Of a stretch of DNA of 55,376 nucleotides, positions 8,522 to 17,545 are shown piece by piece. Numbering within the stretch: position 1 is the stretch's first letter; every line of letters begins with the position of its first letter. The position numbers were made by a program, and so were the translations under genes. The notes under the pieces are model-generated. The model did not search any database. It had not been told where the DNA came from and saw only the letters and a list, made by a program, of their open reading frames with translations. The stretch comes from Parabacteroides chinchillae (lineage in GTDB: Bacteria > Bacteroidota > Bacteroidia > Bacteroidales > Tannerellaceae), in assembly GCF_900108035.1 (NCBI RefSeq), contig NZ_FNVS01000022.1, positions 1-55,376 on the forward strand. The letters run 5' to 3'.

Positions 8522-9745
8522 ATGTTGTTAAATACGCAATATGGCATAGTAAGAACAAATATATTTTTATTGTATTTGTTTTTATCTGTATTCGCCTCAT
8601 GTAACAAAGGAGCTGTGACAGGAAAAACTTCTCTTGGGGATGATTGGGATGCTGTAGCATCAGTTACAATAGAAAATAATGACACTATAATTGTTTGTGA
8701 TTTAAGTAAAGTTACCAAACAAAAAATACTACCGATATCGCTCTTTGTTGATAGTATTTCATATATTATATTAGAAAATGGTGATGATGCTCTAATTAGT
8801 AAACGTCTATCAAATGTTTATACAACGAGTAACTATATAGGAGTTACGGCTGGTAGTTATTCCCCTTTTAAATTATTTAGAAAAAATGGAGCATTTATTT
8901 GTAATATAGGAACAATAGGACAAGGTGTAGGGGAATATGTTGCTATTGACGCTGCGTACATGGATGAAGAAAATGACAGGATATATATACTTCCCTATTC
9001 TTCAGATAAAATATTGGTATATAATTTTAATGCAAAATATCTTTTTGATATTAAGCTAATAGAAAGGACTGTGTATGGTAGTTCTATTCGGGTTGATACA
9101 AAAAAAGAATCTGTTTTAGTTACAAATTCAATAGTAGGTACTCCGAATTATTTTGTTTGGATTCAGGATTTTAATGGGAATCTTAAACAAGGTATAAAAT
9201 CCGCCGATTATTTCAAAAATCTTTCAGAGTCGTATGATGAGTCTACGTTGACAAGATTTCGAACGGACAATGTGGAATTATTCCGCTTTGGATACAGGAA
9301 TACCAATGAGTATTTGTATCATTATGATATAGTATCAAATAGGCTTATTCCCCAATTTAAAGTTATTAATGCTGATGAGAATTTGTCAATTATGATTCAT
9401 GAATTACCATTTTATTATGTGATAGAAGAAGCTTGCTCTGTAGCTCCTAATCAGGATGAACTTGAAACTCGGAAGATTATTGTGGATAAAAAAACATTAA
9501 AAGGTTGTATAGTTGATGGATTTCAACTTTTAGATGATTTAGTTTATAATGATTATTGTTTATTTACTCAAATGCATGGAGCTGAATTTGCTATACTAGA
9601 TATGAGTAGTATAATTGAAAATCGGATAAAAAAAATAGATAAAAAGACAACTAATATATTATTTTTGGAAAAAGAGATATCTGATCAAAAAAAAGATCAA
9701 GAGGATGAATGTTCTGTAGTATTTATAGGAAAATTTAAATGGTAG
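8522..9745 (+). CDS. 6-bladed beta-propeller lipoprotein
   Basis: The ATG at 8522 is preferred over an in-frame TTG at 8516. The N-terminus is a lipoprotein signal (FLLYLFLSVFASC). The rest follows the DUF4934-like propeller pattern: ILPISLFVDSISYIILEN, a GxIGQGVGEY turn, then strands rich in aromatic and polar residues. The same family occurs next to the precursor in cassettes 3 (14759) and 4 (23073), always on the precursor strand and just after it, so it is a constant part of the module. It probably acts on the outside of a membrane. A role in product retention, sensing or immunity is possible but unproven. Confidence 0.8.
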   Translation: MLLNTQYGIVRTNIFLLYLFLSVFASCNKGAVTGKTSLGDDWDAVASVTIENNDTIIVCDLSKVTKQKILPISLFVDSISYIILENGDDALISKRLSNVYTTSNYIGVTAGSYSPFKLFRKNGAFICNIGTIGQGVGEYVAIDAAYMDEENDRIYILPYSSDKILVYNFNAKYLFDIKLIERTVYGSSIRVDTKKESVLVTNSIVGTPNYFVWIQDFNGNLKQGIKSADYFKNLSESYDESTLTRFRTDNVELFRFGYRNTNEYLYHYDIVSNRLIPQFKVINADENLSIMIHELPFYYVIEEACSVAPNQDELETRKIIVDKKTLKGCIVDGFQLLDDLVYNDYCLFTQMHGAEFAILDMSSIIENRIKKIDKKTTNILFLEKEISDQKKDQEDECSVVFIGKFKW

Positions 9746-9749
9746 AGAA

Positions 9750-9961
9750 ATGTTTATACGGACAAAAAATAGTAATCGATATTGGTTTTCAGAAAAAGAA
9801 AAACAATTTTTATATTACCCTGATATTCTAGAAAGAGGTAGTTATAAAAATAAGAAGGATAATTTTATGAAGTCAAATAATTTGGCAGAAGAAATTTTCC
9901 CAGATTTTATACTGAATTATGATTCTAATCGTCTTAAGGTAAATTTGGCAAATTTACGTAT
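9750..9961 (+). pseudogene. N-terminal remnant of a radical SAM maturase
   Basis: The frame opens 4 bp after the propeller stop, the place a maturase occupies in cassettes 3 and 4. It encodes about 70 residues of the non-catalytic N-terminal domain, starting IRTKNSNRYWFSEKEK, which resembles the start of the chimera at 14755. It ends in SNRLKVNLANLRML, matching the NLRQL stretch just before the SAM motif of the intact maturase at 4565. The catalytic core is absent. From about 9962 the DNA encodes a glycosyltransferase in another frame. The open frame runs on to 9992 by chance. Confidence 0.7.
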
Positions 9962-10582
9962 GTTGATGATAAATTGCTTTCTGCAACACTAGATAAAAAA
10001 AGTGTCAGATCCTTTTTAGGCATTGATGTTGTTGATAAAATTGTTTTATTTGTTGGCCGTTTTGATGAAAACAAAAATCCAAAAATTCTTTTAAAAGCCT
10101 TTGATAGAGTAGTAAATACCATTAAACATGTACATTTGATATTGGTTGGAAAAGGAGATTATGATTCTTTATTTCCATCTATAACTTCTTACGGTAAAAT
10201 TTCATTTACTGGTTTTTTAGATTTAGACTCATTGCATAGAATATACTCATGTGCTGATGTTGGAGTTATTCCTTCTTATTATGAAGAGTTTGGTTATGTC
10301 GCTGTTGAGATGACGATGTATGGAATACCTATTATTGCTAATCGTACCAGTGGCTTAGCAGAGATTATAGAGGATGGAATATCTGGTGATTTATTAGATT
10401 TATATGATAATAAAAATGAAGACGTTTCCATTGAGCTTTTAGCAAATGCCATTATTCATTTGCTTTCAGATGATATACAGAGGGAAAAGTATTCTGTAAA
10501 TGCTCATAAACAATATTTTCAGAATTACAGGATACAAACTTTTAAAAACACAATGTTAGAAATATATAATAAATTATTATAA
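9962..10582 (+). pseudogene. C-terminal half of a GT4 glycosyltransferase
   Basis: From about 9962 one frame reads VDDKLLSATLDKKSV and continues through VLFVGRFDENKN, LILVGKGDY, the E-x7-E type region EEFGYVAVEMTMYGIPII and TSGLAEIIEDG to a TAA at 10582. This is the sugar-nucleotide binding Rossmann half of a GT-B enzyme, about 205 residues. The acceptor-binding N-terminal half is missing, and its place is taken by the maturase remnant. An intact relative lies at 16249-17529. It is unlikely to be active. The 10583-10720 gap holds nothing recognisable. Confidence 0.8.
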
Positions 10583-10720
10583 AAACCTAAATTTGAATAC
10601 TTTGGATTTCAATAAGTTTAAAAAATCACTTTGGTAGTATGCCAAATAATTGAATGGAATACAAAGTGTGAGTTAATAAAAGACAGTACCAAACCATAAA
10701 ATTCCATTTTTTTACAATCC

Positions 10721-11164
10721 AATCACAACCCCAGCCCTTCCCTAAACACCTTCTTCAGCGGCATGAAGAAACGTTCGATCAAACGAAGATCATCTGTTAC
10801 GATTTCTGCGGTAGCGGTCATTTCGTGTGAGACAGGAAGGGTTTTACCATAGTTGGTAGTAAGTCCTTTTGGAAAAGCAACTTCAATGGTATAATTGTTA
10901 TCCGCAGGAACTAAAGAAATACTATTAACGGTTCCGTTCACGACTCCGAATTCCTGATCCGGATAGTTTGAAAAACGCACAATCACTCGTTGTCCGACTT
11001 TCACCTTACCCGAACGTGCTATAGGTAATAAAGCTTTTCCCATTAATAAATCGGAGGTGGCAGGTACTACTGTAAAAACAGGGTCTCCTAATGGAATATA
11101 CTGATTTTCATTCCAATATTTTGTAAACGTAACCTTGCCGTCTATTGGGGAGGTTAGGCAATAA
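10721..11164. repeat. Right copy of the 444-bp direct repeat
   Basis: This is the 3' part of the complete HlyD gene plus 2 bp beyond its stop. See the copy at 7187-7630: same orientation, no gaps and roughly 95% identity by eye. Confidence 0.9.
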
Positions 11165-12039
11165 GTCAGTTCCCACGTATGAATTGCATTTGCCAACTCG
11201 CCGGCTGTTGTCTGTAAATCCTGTTGCAATTGGGTCTTTTTTTCCATTTCCTGTAATTGAAGATCTAACACCGTTGTTTCGAGTGATGCTATCTGGATGG
11301 CCGCATTTTCACATGAAGCGGCTACATCTTCTACCATTTGGCGGCTTTGTAACAAAGCAGACCGGGCTGTCTCTTGTTCGTAAGGAGAAATTACCTTCCG
11401 TGAAAATAATAGCGAATCTCTTTCATATTGTTGATGTGCAATATCATACCGAGACTCTACAACCAGAAGTTGCCTTTTAAGATTCTGTGCATATTGCTTA
11501 TATTTATCAATTTGATTATGCGTAGCAGCTATCTTTTGCGGATAGTAATTCAGTTCTGTATAATTCCTGTATTCCTGCAGGCTTCTGAGGAAAGATACAT
11601 AAGTAGTCTGTACATCTCCTAAAGCCATATCACGATCTTTCGGAAAATAAGCAGATAAACTGTCGGGATTATCAGGATACTGTTTCAGGTTCTCTTTTAA
11701 AAAGAGAATATCTGCTGTCGATGCCGGATTTTCAATCACGGCAAGTACTGTTCCTTCTGTTACACTAACTCCGTCGACCACCATTAATTGATTAATCTTT
11801 CCGCTAGAACGTGAAACTACTTGCACTGCCGGATACCGCCCGGTTAATGTCATTTCGGATGTGATTACATCAGGATAGCGGAAAAAATAACTGCCGATAA
11901 GTATTGCCATCGTGACAATAAACAACAAAGTAATTCCCCAACGAACAATCCATGCGGGGATACTGCCCATGACTTCCTGAACCTCTTCGCTACGAAGATC
12001 AACCTGCTTTACACTGTTTTTTTTAGTATTCTCTTCCAT
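10723..12039 (-). CDS. HlyD-family peptide secretion adaptor
   Basis: The protein has 438 residues. A short cytoplasmic tail precedes one membrane span (WGITLLFIVTMAILIGSYFF, about 35-54). A lipoyl-like hairpin (SRSSGKINQLMVVDGVSV) and a long coiled coil (about 140-290) follow, and then a beta-barrel end with TSPIDGKVTF and GQRVIVRF. It is the periplasmic adaptor that links the inner-membrane ABC exporter to an outer-membrane channel. Its start overlaps the stop of the C39 ABC transporter by one base, so the pair is co-translated. It is the only complete adaptor in the window. A TolC-like channel is not encoded here. Confidence 0.92.
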   Translation of the reverse strand: MEENTKKNSVKQVDLRSEEVQEVMGSIPAWIVRWGITLLFIVTMAILIGSYFFRYPDVITSEMTLTGRYPAVQVVSRSSGKINQLMVVDGVSVTEGTVLAVIENPASTADILFLKENLKQYPDNPDSLSAYFPKDRDMALGDVQTTYVSFLRSLQEYRNYTELNYYPQKIAATHNQIDKYKQYAQNLKRQLLVVESRYDIAHQQYERDSLLFSRKVISPYEQETARSALLQSRQMVEDVAASCENAAIQIASLETTVLDLQLQEMEKKTQLQQDLQTTAGELANAIHTWELTYCLTSPIDGKVTFTKYWNENQYIPLGDPVFTVVPATSDLLMGKALLPIARSGKVKVGQRVIVRFSNYPDQEFGVVNGTVNSISLVPADNNYTIEVAFPKGLTTNYGKTLPVSHEMTATAEIVTDDLRLIERFFMPLKKVFREGLGL

Positions 12040-14237
12040 TAGTTCCCCATCTCCAATTGATTTTTGACCAAGGTATAATAAATTCCCTTTCGGGCAGTCA
12101 ATTCTTCATGTTTGCCTTCTTCTGCAATCCGCCCGTTATCAAGAACAACAATATTGTCCGCATCCCGTACGGTGCTAAGTCTGTGCGCTACTACCACAAC
12201 TGTTCTTCCTTCATAAAATTTATGGAGTTGTTCCATTATCTCCCGTTCATTATTTGCATCGAGCGCGTTCGTTGCTTCATCAAGGAAGATAAATTCGGGG
12301 TTCTTATATACAGCACGTGCTATAAGTATCCGCTGCCGCTGCCCCTGGCTTATACCATTCCCTTCCGAACCAATCCTGGTATTGTATCCCAAAGGGAGGG
12401 AATCAATAAAGCCTTTTATATTTGCTACTGTTACGGCATGCTGTAATTTATCTTTATCAATTGTGTCTGTCCCGATTGCAATATTACGTGCAATTGTGTC
12501 GGAAAAGATAAAACCATCCTGCATCACACTTCCGCTTTTTTGCCGCCAGACATGAGGATTTATTTGATTGAGAGGGATATTTCCTACGCGTATATTTCCT
12601 TTGTTCGGCTCATAAAACCCGAGTAAGAGCTTAATCAGAGTCGTTTTTCCGCTTCCACTGGAACCGACAATAGCCGTCACTTTCTTCTCCGGTATGGTGA
12701 GATTTACATTATCCAGCACATAATCTCTGTCAGCCCCATCATAACTGAATTTAAGATTCTCTATAGTCAACGTTCTCGTCTCAGGCAATGTAGTCACCTT
12801 CATGCCGGCATTCTCATCCTCATCTTCTTTCTGATGTATCTCCCCTAGCCGCTCCAAACTGATTTTAGCATCCTGGAAAGCACGTGCAAAACCAATAAAC
12901 TGGTCTATAGGAGAAGAAAGCTGTCCGACAATATAAGTAAGAGACATCATCATACCAAGTGTCATATTCCCGGAAACGACTTCACGTGCTGCAAGGAAAG
13001 AGATCAGAATATTAGTTGTCTGACTAAAAAATGCGGTTCCTACCTGCTGATACTGCTCCACTGCCAGGCCTTTGATACTAATCTTAAATAATTTCACCTG
13101 TATACGCTCCCATTGCCAACGTTTTTCAGTCTCACAGTTATTAAGTTTAATCTCCTGCATTCCGGTGATAAGCTGAAAAAGATTACTTTGCTCCCCGGCA
13201 GCCTGTGCAAAACGCTTGATGTCAAGTTCACGACGATACCGCATGAAAGCCAGTACCCAGACAATATACAATCCGTTTCCTACTAAAAACAGCCCCAGAA
13301 TAGAAAGGCTGTAATAAGCCAGCACAAAAGAAAAAACAATAAAGTTGACAAAAGAGAAAAGCGTACTGATAGATGAACCGGTCATAAAAGTCTCGATTCG
13401 TTTATGATCGCCAATACGCTGCATAATATCCCCAATCATCTTGGTATCAAAAAAACGGATAGGAAGACGCATTAATTTAGCCAGAAAATCAGAGATTAAT
13501 GCAATATTTACACGTGTATTGACATGCAATAGAATCCAGCTTCTTATAAAATCGACAGATAATCGGGCAAGAAAAATGACAAGCTGAGCAATTAATATTA
13601 AAGTAATAAAGTTGAGGTTAGAATCCCGTATACCGGTATCGACTAAAGACTGTGTCAGGAAAGGCATGATAAGTTGAAATATACTGGCCGCAATCATACC
13701 TAGTATCAACTGCGTTAATTCATGCTTATAAGGTGAAATGTAACGGAAAAAGAAAGATAATTTATGTTTGCCTGCCTCTTTTTCATTTTCTGTTTCATAG
13801 AAGGATGGCCCCGGCTCCAAAAGTAAAGCGGTTCCGGTATCTTCATCTCCCGTTTTAGAACTGAGCCAACAACGGGAAAATTCGGATTCGGTATAAGTTA
13901 CCAATGTGTTTGCCGGATCTGCAATATAGAATTTATCATTTTTTACTTTGTAAAGAACAACAAAATGATGCTGGTTCCAATGAAGGATACATGGAAGGGA
14001 TACCTCTTTTTTTAATTGTTCCAAAGTAATCTTCACACCACTTGTCCTAAAGCCTATAGATTCGGCGGCATCGCTGATTCCAAGCATAGATACTCCTTCG
14101 CGGGTAATAAAAGATTTTTCCCGTAAAGATTGAAGGGAATAGGTACGGCCATAATATTTTGCCACCATGCGAAGACAGGTAGGTCCGCAATCCATAGCAT
14201 CTAATTGGAGGTAGTGTGGAAATGTTTTTTTTATCAT
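12039..14237 (-). CDS. Peptidase-containing ABC transporter (C39 leader peptidase, PCAT)
   Basis: The ATG at 14237 (MIKKTFPHYLQLD) is chosen over an upstream in-frame codon at 14279 because the C39 domain begins here; this gives 732 residues. The catalytic Cys17 (MDCGPTCLRM) pairs with His91 (WNQHHFVVLY) and Asp107 (IADPAN). A six-helix membrane domain follows (about 160-440), then an ATPase with Walker A GSSGSGKTT, signature GISQGQRQR and Walker B FIFLDEAT. Such proteins cut the leader after GG and export the core. It is the only intact exporter here and can plausibly serve precursors A and B as well as its own cassette. Confidence 0.95.
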   Translation of the reverse strand: MIKKTFPHYLQLDAMDCGPTCLRMVAKYYGRTYSLQSLREKSFITREGVSMLGISDAAESIGFRTSGVKITLEQLKKEVSLPCILHWNQHHFVVLYKVKNDKFYIADPANTLVTYTESEFSRCWLSSKTGDEDTGTALLLEPGPSFYETENEKEAGKHKLSFFFRYISPYKHELTQLILGMIAASIFQLIMPFLTQSLVDTGIRDSNLNFITLILIAQLVIFLARLSVDFIRSWILLHVNTRVNIALISDFLAKLMRLPIRFFDTKMIGDIMQRIGDHKRIETFMTGSSISTLFSFVNFIVFSFVLAYYSLSILGLFLVGNGLYIVWVLAFMRYRRELDIKRFAQAAGEQSNLFQLITGMQEIKLNNCETEKRWQWERIQVKLFKISIKGLAVEQYQQVGTAFFSQTTNILISFLAAREVVSGNMTLGMMMSLTYIVGQLSSPIDQFIGFARAFQDAKISLERLGEIHQKEDEDENAGMKVTTLPETRTLTIENLKFSYDGADRDYVLDNVNLTIPEKKVTAIVGSSGSGKTTLIKLLLGFYEPNKGNIRVGNIPLNQINPHVWRQKSGSVMQDGFIFSDTIARNIAIGTDTIDKDKLQHAVTVANIKGFIDSLPLGYNTRIGSEGNGISQGQRQRILIARAVYKNPEFIFLDEATNALDANNEREIMEQLHKFYEGRTVVVVAHRLSTVRDADNIVVLDNGRIAEEGKHEELTARKGIYYTLVKNQLEMGN

Positions 14238-14263
14238 AATTGCATGATTATAGTAAACTCTTT

Positions 14264-14755
14264 TTATTTTAAACGGCATAAATTTGCTTTGCCGATCGCT
14301 ATTTCATAGTTTGAAGGTGATGGACATAAATATTTATAAATACAGGTATTGCATGGCTCTACTTTATCACGGGTTTTACGCCAAAATGTGCCGGTTTTTA
14401 ATTCTTGATATACAGATTTAAGTATTGTTTCATGACAAGTTCCTATTGGTTCTGAATTTACGTTTGAACAAACATCTCCATTTATCCTTCCGGTTACATA
14501 CTTTTCAGTATTCAAAGAAGAAAAAAAGCCATTGCTTTTCAGAAACTCATATTTCTTTATATAGTAAAGGATATCCTCACGGGATAGGTCTGGATATAGC
14601 GAAAGAAGGCACATTTCATTATTTTCTGAACATTCCGATTCATCCAGAGATCTGATTGTTTCTATAACAGGATGAATATTCACTAAATATAAATTCTTTA
14701 TATCGTAATAATATGAAAAATTATTTTTTGTCTTGAAATACACTGTAGAATTCAT
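14264..14755 (-). pseudogene. Deletion chimera: radical SAM maturase N-terminus joined to pseudo-rSAM C-terminus
   Basis: The frame is open for 163 residues but combines two genes. Residues 1 to about 89 (FKTKNNFSYYYDIKNLY to TEKYVTGRI) look like the N-terminal domain that precedes the core of a radical SAM maturase. From NGDVCSNVN onward the sequence matches the last quarter of the pseudo-rSAM protein at 5827 (FWRKTRDK, CNTCIYKYLCPSPSNYEI). The SAM motif, GGEP and most of both proteins are gone, consistent with one in-frame deletion of about 2 kb. The frame starts 3 bp after the propeller stop and ends 26 bp before the exporter, so the ancestral order was propeller, maturase, pseudo-rSAM, exporter. 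No catalytic role is expected. Confidence 0.75.
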
Positions 14756-14758
14756 AGA

Positions 14759-16006
14759 TCACTTTTTTAAATGTACAACAATCACAATCGGATTATCCTC
14801 CGAAAAATCTCTCCCTGCAAACCGGGAGAACCGAGGGTCTGTCTTTGCCTTTTCCTTTAGCCACTCCTCTTGTTCGTATGGCCAGAAAAAGTCGATCATC
14901 TTTTCTCCGACAAGTCCGCATCGCATAAAGAAGTTCGGATATCCTGTCAAATCATCTTTAATTTTTACGGTCGATTTTATTTTTTTCTTCTTTTTGTCAT
15001 AACAAATTAAAATGGCAGGAGATGCTGGCACTTTTCTCAATGGACGAAAAGCGATTATCTCTCCGGCTGTTATAAATACATAATTATTACTTTCATATAC
15101 ATTCGACACCGAATATTTATGGTCCATAAGTTTTGCCAAAGGAGTATTATCCAGCTGGCCACCCTGGTAATCTTTAAAAGCTATATCAAACAATTCTTCA
15201 AATTTATACAAGGCATCGTCCGGAAGCTTCAATTCGTCGAACTTGATAATCCATCTCGGACTAAACTCCGCTCCGGAAACTTGGAAAACAGTATCTCTGA
15301 AATAGTTATAAAACAAAACATCCTCCTTGTAATTAGTCATAAAACGATCATAAGGTCCATCCCATGAAAGAAAGTGAGAAACTCTGTTTTTATGCCATGG
15401 CATCACAAAATGTTTAGATACGAACTCCAAATTCTTGTTCATCACAAAAACCGTATCCGGGAAATTGTATAATAGTAACTTGTCTTTTGATGAATTGAAA
15501 GCTACAATATTAGCCAGATTCTTATTCGTTATTACGAACTCCGATTTGTTCACAGAAAATAAAGAACGTTCCTTACCTGTGAAAAAACTTAAACTATCGT
15601 ACTCGATAATCTTTTGTCCCAACGTGTAAAAATTATCTCCACTGTACGTAATTTGACTTATTATGTCCGCCGGCTCTTCTCCCGGGCCTTGCCCCAAATT
15701 CCCCACTTTAAATAAGAATTTACCTGACCAGTCAAAACAATAGTTCAGATAAGCGATATAACGAGGGCTAAAAGAATAAAAAGGATAATTTCGTAACAGG
15801 CATTCATCTTTGGTTTCCAGTGGGATATAACTGACACTATCTGCCAACTCCGACAATAAGATTTCTTTTTGCGGGTTCAATAACGCTTTGGTTATCTCAA
15901 TAGTAACAGGCATGTCTTCAGGCTCCACGCTTTCGGCAGAGCTTGTACTTTTGTCTTGACAAGAGATTAGCGCTAATATAAAGTATAAGAAGATTGCATT
16001 TTTCAT
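14759..16006 (-). CDS. 6-bladed beta-propeller lipoprotein
   Basis: The protein has 415 residues with a lipoprotein signal (FLYFILALISCQDK). The body has the family pattern: LADSVSYIPLETKDE, FKVGNLGQGPGEEP, repeated aromatic beta-strands and a C-terminal NPIVIVVHLKK. It is the cassette 3 counterpart of the proteins at 8522 and 23073. It lies directly after a broken precursor and before the maturase remnant. Codon usage and GC are more like the core genome than those of cassette 2. Its function in the module is unknown; extracytoplasmic binding or sensing is the most that can be inferred. Confidence 0.8.
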   Translation of the reverse strand: MKNAIFLYFILALISCQDKSTSSAESVEPEDMPVTIEITKALLNPQKEILLSELADSVSYIPLETKDECLLRNYPFYSFSPRYIAYLNYCFDWSGKFLFKVGNLGQGPGEEPADIISQITYSGDNFYTLGQKIIEYDSLSFFTGKERSLFSVNKSEFVITNKNLANIVAFNSSKDKLLLYNFPDTVFVMNKNLEFVSKHFVMPWHKNRVSHFLSWDGPYDRFMTNYKEDVLFYNYFRDTVFQVSGAEFSPRWIIKFDELKLPDDALYKFEELFDIAFKDYQGGQLDNTPLAKLMDHKYSVSNVYESNNYVFITAGEIIAFRPLRKVPASPAILICYDKKKKKIKSTVKIKDDLTGYPNFFMRCGLVGEKMIDFFWPYEQEEWLKEKAKTDPRFSRFAGRDFSEDNPIVIVVHLKK

Positions 16007-16083
16007 ATTATTTCGTTTTTAACAACAAACATTCAATGTGAAAAATCAGTATCTTACATCAAATTCTTCTCGTTTGTAAAAAA

Positions 16084-16211
16084 TCAATAAAGACCCCAAT
16101 CTTTATCCAAATGAGAAGCTCAGTAATTACCACCATAAATTCGTCCCATTTCACGATCTTTGAGATTGGATTTGCTGAGTGCATTCAGCTTTAAACTTTC
16201 GAGTTTTTCAT
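16084..16211 (-). pseudogene. Broken double-glycine RiPP precursor (cassette 3)
   Basis: On the minus strand a clear leader reads KLESLKLNALSKSNL then KDREMGRIYGGNY, ending at TGA (16120-16122). The only nearby ATG (16211-16209) is in the wrong frame. It is followed by AAAAA, where one more A would give MKKLESLKLN and restore the leader. If the TGA were read through, the frame would continue ASHLDKDWGLY to a second stop at 16084-16086. The gene therefore carries both a homopolymer frameshift and a premature stop just after GG. It lies between GT4 (16249) and the propeller (16006), the expected precursor position. Confidence 0.7.
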
Positions 16212-16248
16212 TTTTCGCGTTTTTAAAATTGTTTTCAAGTCTTTTGGG

Positions 16249-17529
16249 TTAATTCGGCATTTTGTAGAAAGGAGACTTTTTACCTTTAATACAAAATGTA
16301 TATAATTGGTTGATGTTTTGTTTCATGCTTTCGTTCGTGTATCGTTGTGAATACAGCATCCTACTCTGTTTCGCATATTTATCCAGTGATGGCAACTGTA
16401 TGAAGTTGTATAAAAAAGCAACCAGTTCTTCTATTGGAAAACTGACGCAGTCATTTTTCTCTTGTAAATGCACTTTATATCCATTTAAACCGTCTATTAT
16501 CATTTCATCCAACCCCGACGAATCTGTGCCTATTATGGGTAAACTGTGCATCATCATCTCTATTGCAACGTAGCTGCATTGTTCATGCATAGAAGGTAAC
16601 ACTCCAATATCACTCATCTCATAAAACTCTGCAACTTGTTCAGGTAACAATCCGCCGCAAAAAGTAATCCGTTTCCAAATAGGATAACACAGCGGTAGGT
16701 ATTCTTTGAATGAACCATCGCCAATTATGTACAAATGAACGCTTTGTGTACTTGCAACAATCTCTTTAAATGCCTCTATTAAATATTGTAGTCCCTTTAT
16801 ATGATCTAGCCGCCCAACAAACAGGATCATTTTTTCATTTCCAGGAATACCATATTTCTCCCGTAATTGCATTTTGTCCATTCCCGTGTGATAATCGGTA
16901 AGACCATTATTAATTAACCATAATTTACAGGTTGGTATCTCGTAATAATCAATTAGAATCTGTTTGGCAAAATGTGATAAACAAATTATTTCATCGGCTA
17001 ATTTAAATAACTGTTGTTCAAATTGTCCGGAGTATATAACTTCTTTCTCGAAGTCAGACAAGTCATTCACATTTTTGGATATAATACTTGAAAGCCGGGT
17101 TATATTGCTCTGCAAGGCGAAACACCAGGTAAAATAATGAATTGTCAGAATTATTTTACTTTCCATCCATTTACCTTTTAAGCATTCTGCCAAAAAATAA
17201 TCTTGCGTGTAGTTTAAATGGAATATATGGGAATCGGCAGATGAAACATACTGTTCTAATTCTGATACCACATATTGGCAATATCTCTTCCTGTTTTCTT
17301 TTTGTTCCAAATCCAACTCTTTTCCTGCATAGTCAAGCAGTAATGGTATATCAATATATCGGACTCCATTATTTGTAGTCATTGTTGTTGCCTCCACATA
17401 CGATCTTAAAGTCACCACTGTTATATTAAAGTCGCTAACAGCACATGCAGAAATCACACTCTGTATATACGTGCCAATTCCATAAACAGAAGCCCGTCCT
17501 TTTTCATCAAAGAGATATAATTGATTCAT
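16249..17529 (-). CDS. GT4-family glycosyltransferase
   Basis: The complete GT-B enzyme has 426 residues. The N-terminal Rossmann domain starts NQLYLFDEKGRASVYGIGTY and the C-terminal domain has ILFVGRLDHIKGLQYLIEAF, LYIIGDGSF and CSYVAIEMMMHSLPIIGTD, the nucleotide-sugar binding region. It lies 17 bp after the frameshifted LanC/GT2 gene and 38 bp before the broken precursor, so it belongs to the same operon. A related C-terminal half remains in cassette 2 at 9962. A GT inside each RiPP cassette suggests sugar addition to the peptide, though no substrate can be read. Confidence 0.85.
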   Translation of the reverse strand: MNQLYLFDEKGRASVYGIGTYIQSVISACAVSDFNITVVTLRSYVEATTMTTNNGVRYIDIPLLLDYAGKELDLEQKENRKRYCQYVVSELEQYVSSADSHIFHLNYTQDYFLAECLKGKWMESKIILTIHYFTWCFALQSNITRLSSIISKNVNDLSDFEKEVIYSGQFEQQLFKLADEIICLSHFAKQILIDYYEIPTCKLWLINNGLTDYHTGMDKMQLREKYGIPGNEKMILFVGRLDHIKGLQYLIEAFKEIVASTQSVHLYIIGDGSFKEYLPLCYPIWKRITFCGGLLPEQVAEFYEMSDIGVLPSMHEQCSYVAIEMMMHSLPIIGTDSSGLDEMIIDGLNGYKVHLQEKNDCVSFPIEELVAFLYNFIQLPSLDKYAKQSRMLYSQRYTNESMKQNINQLYTFCIKGKKSPFYKMPN

Positions 17530-17545
17530 ACCAACACGCTTTTAT

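Noticed and set aside
16120-16122. TGA read-through (selenocysteine or Trp recoding) in the cassette 3 precursor
   Set aside because: No SECIS-like hairpin was seen and the leader is also frameshifted, so the gene is better read as dead.
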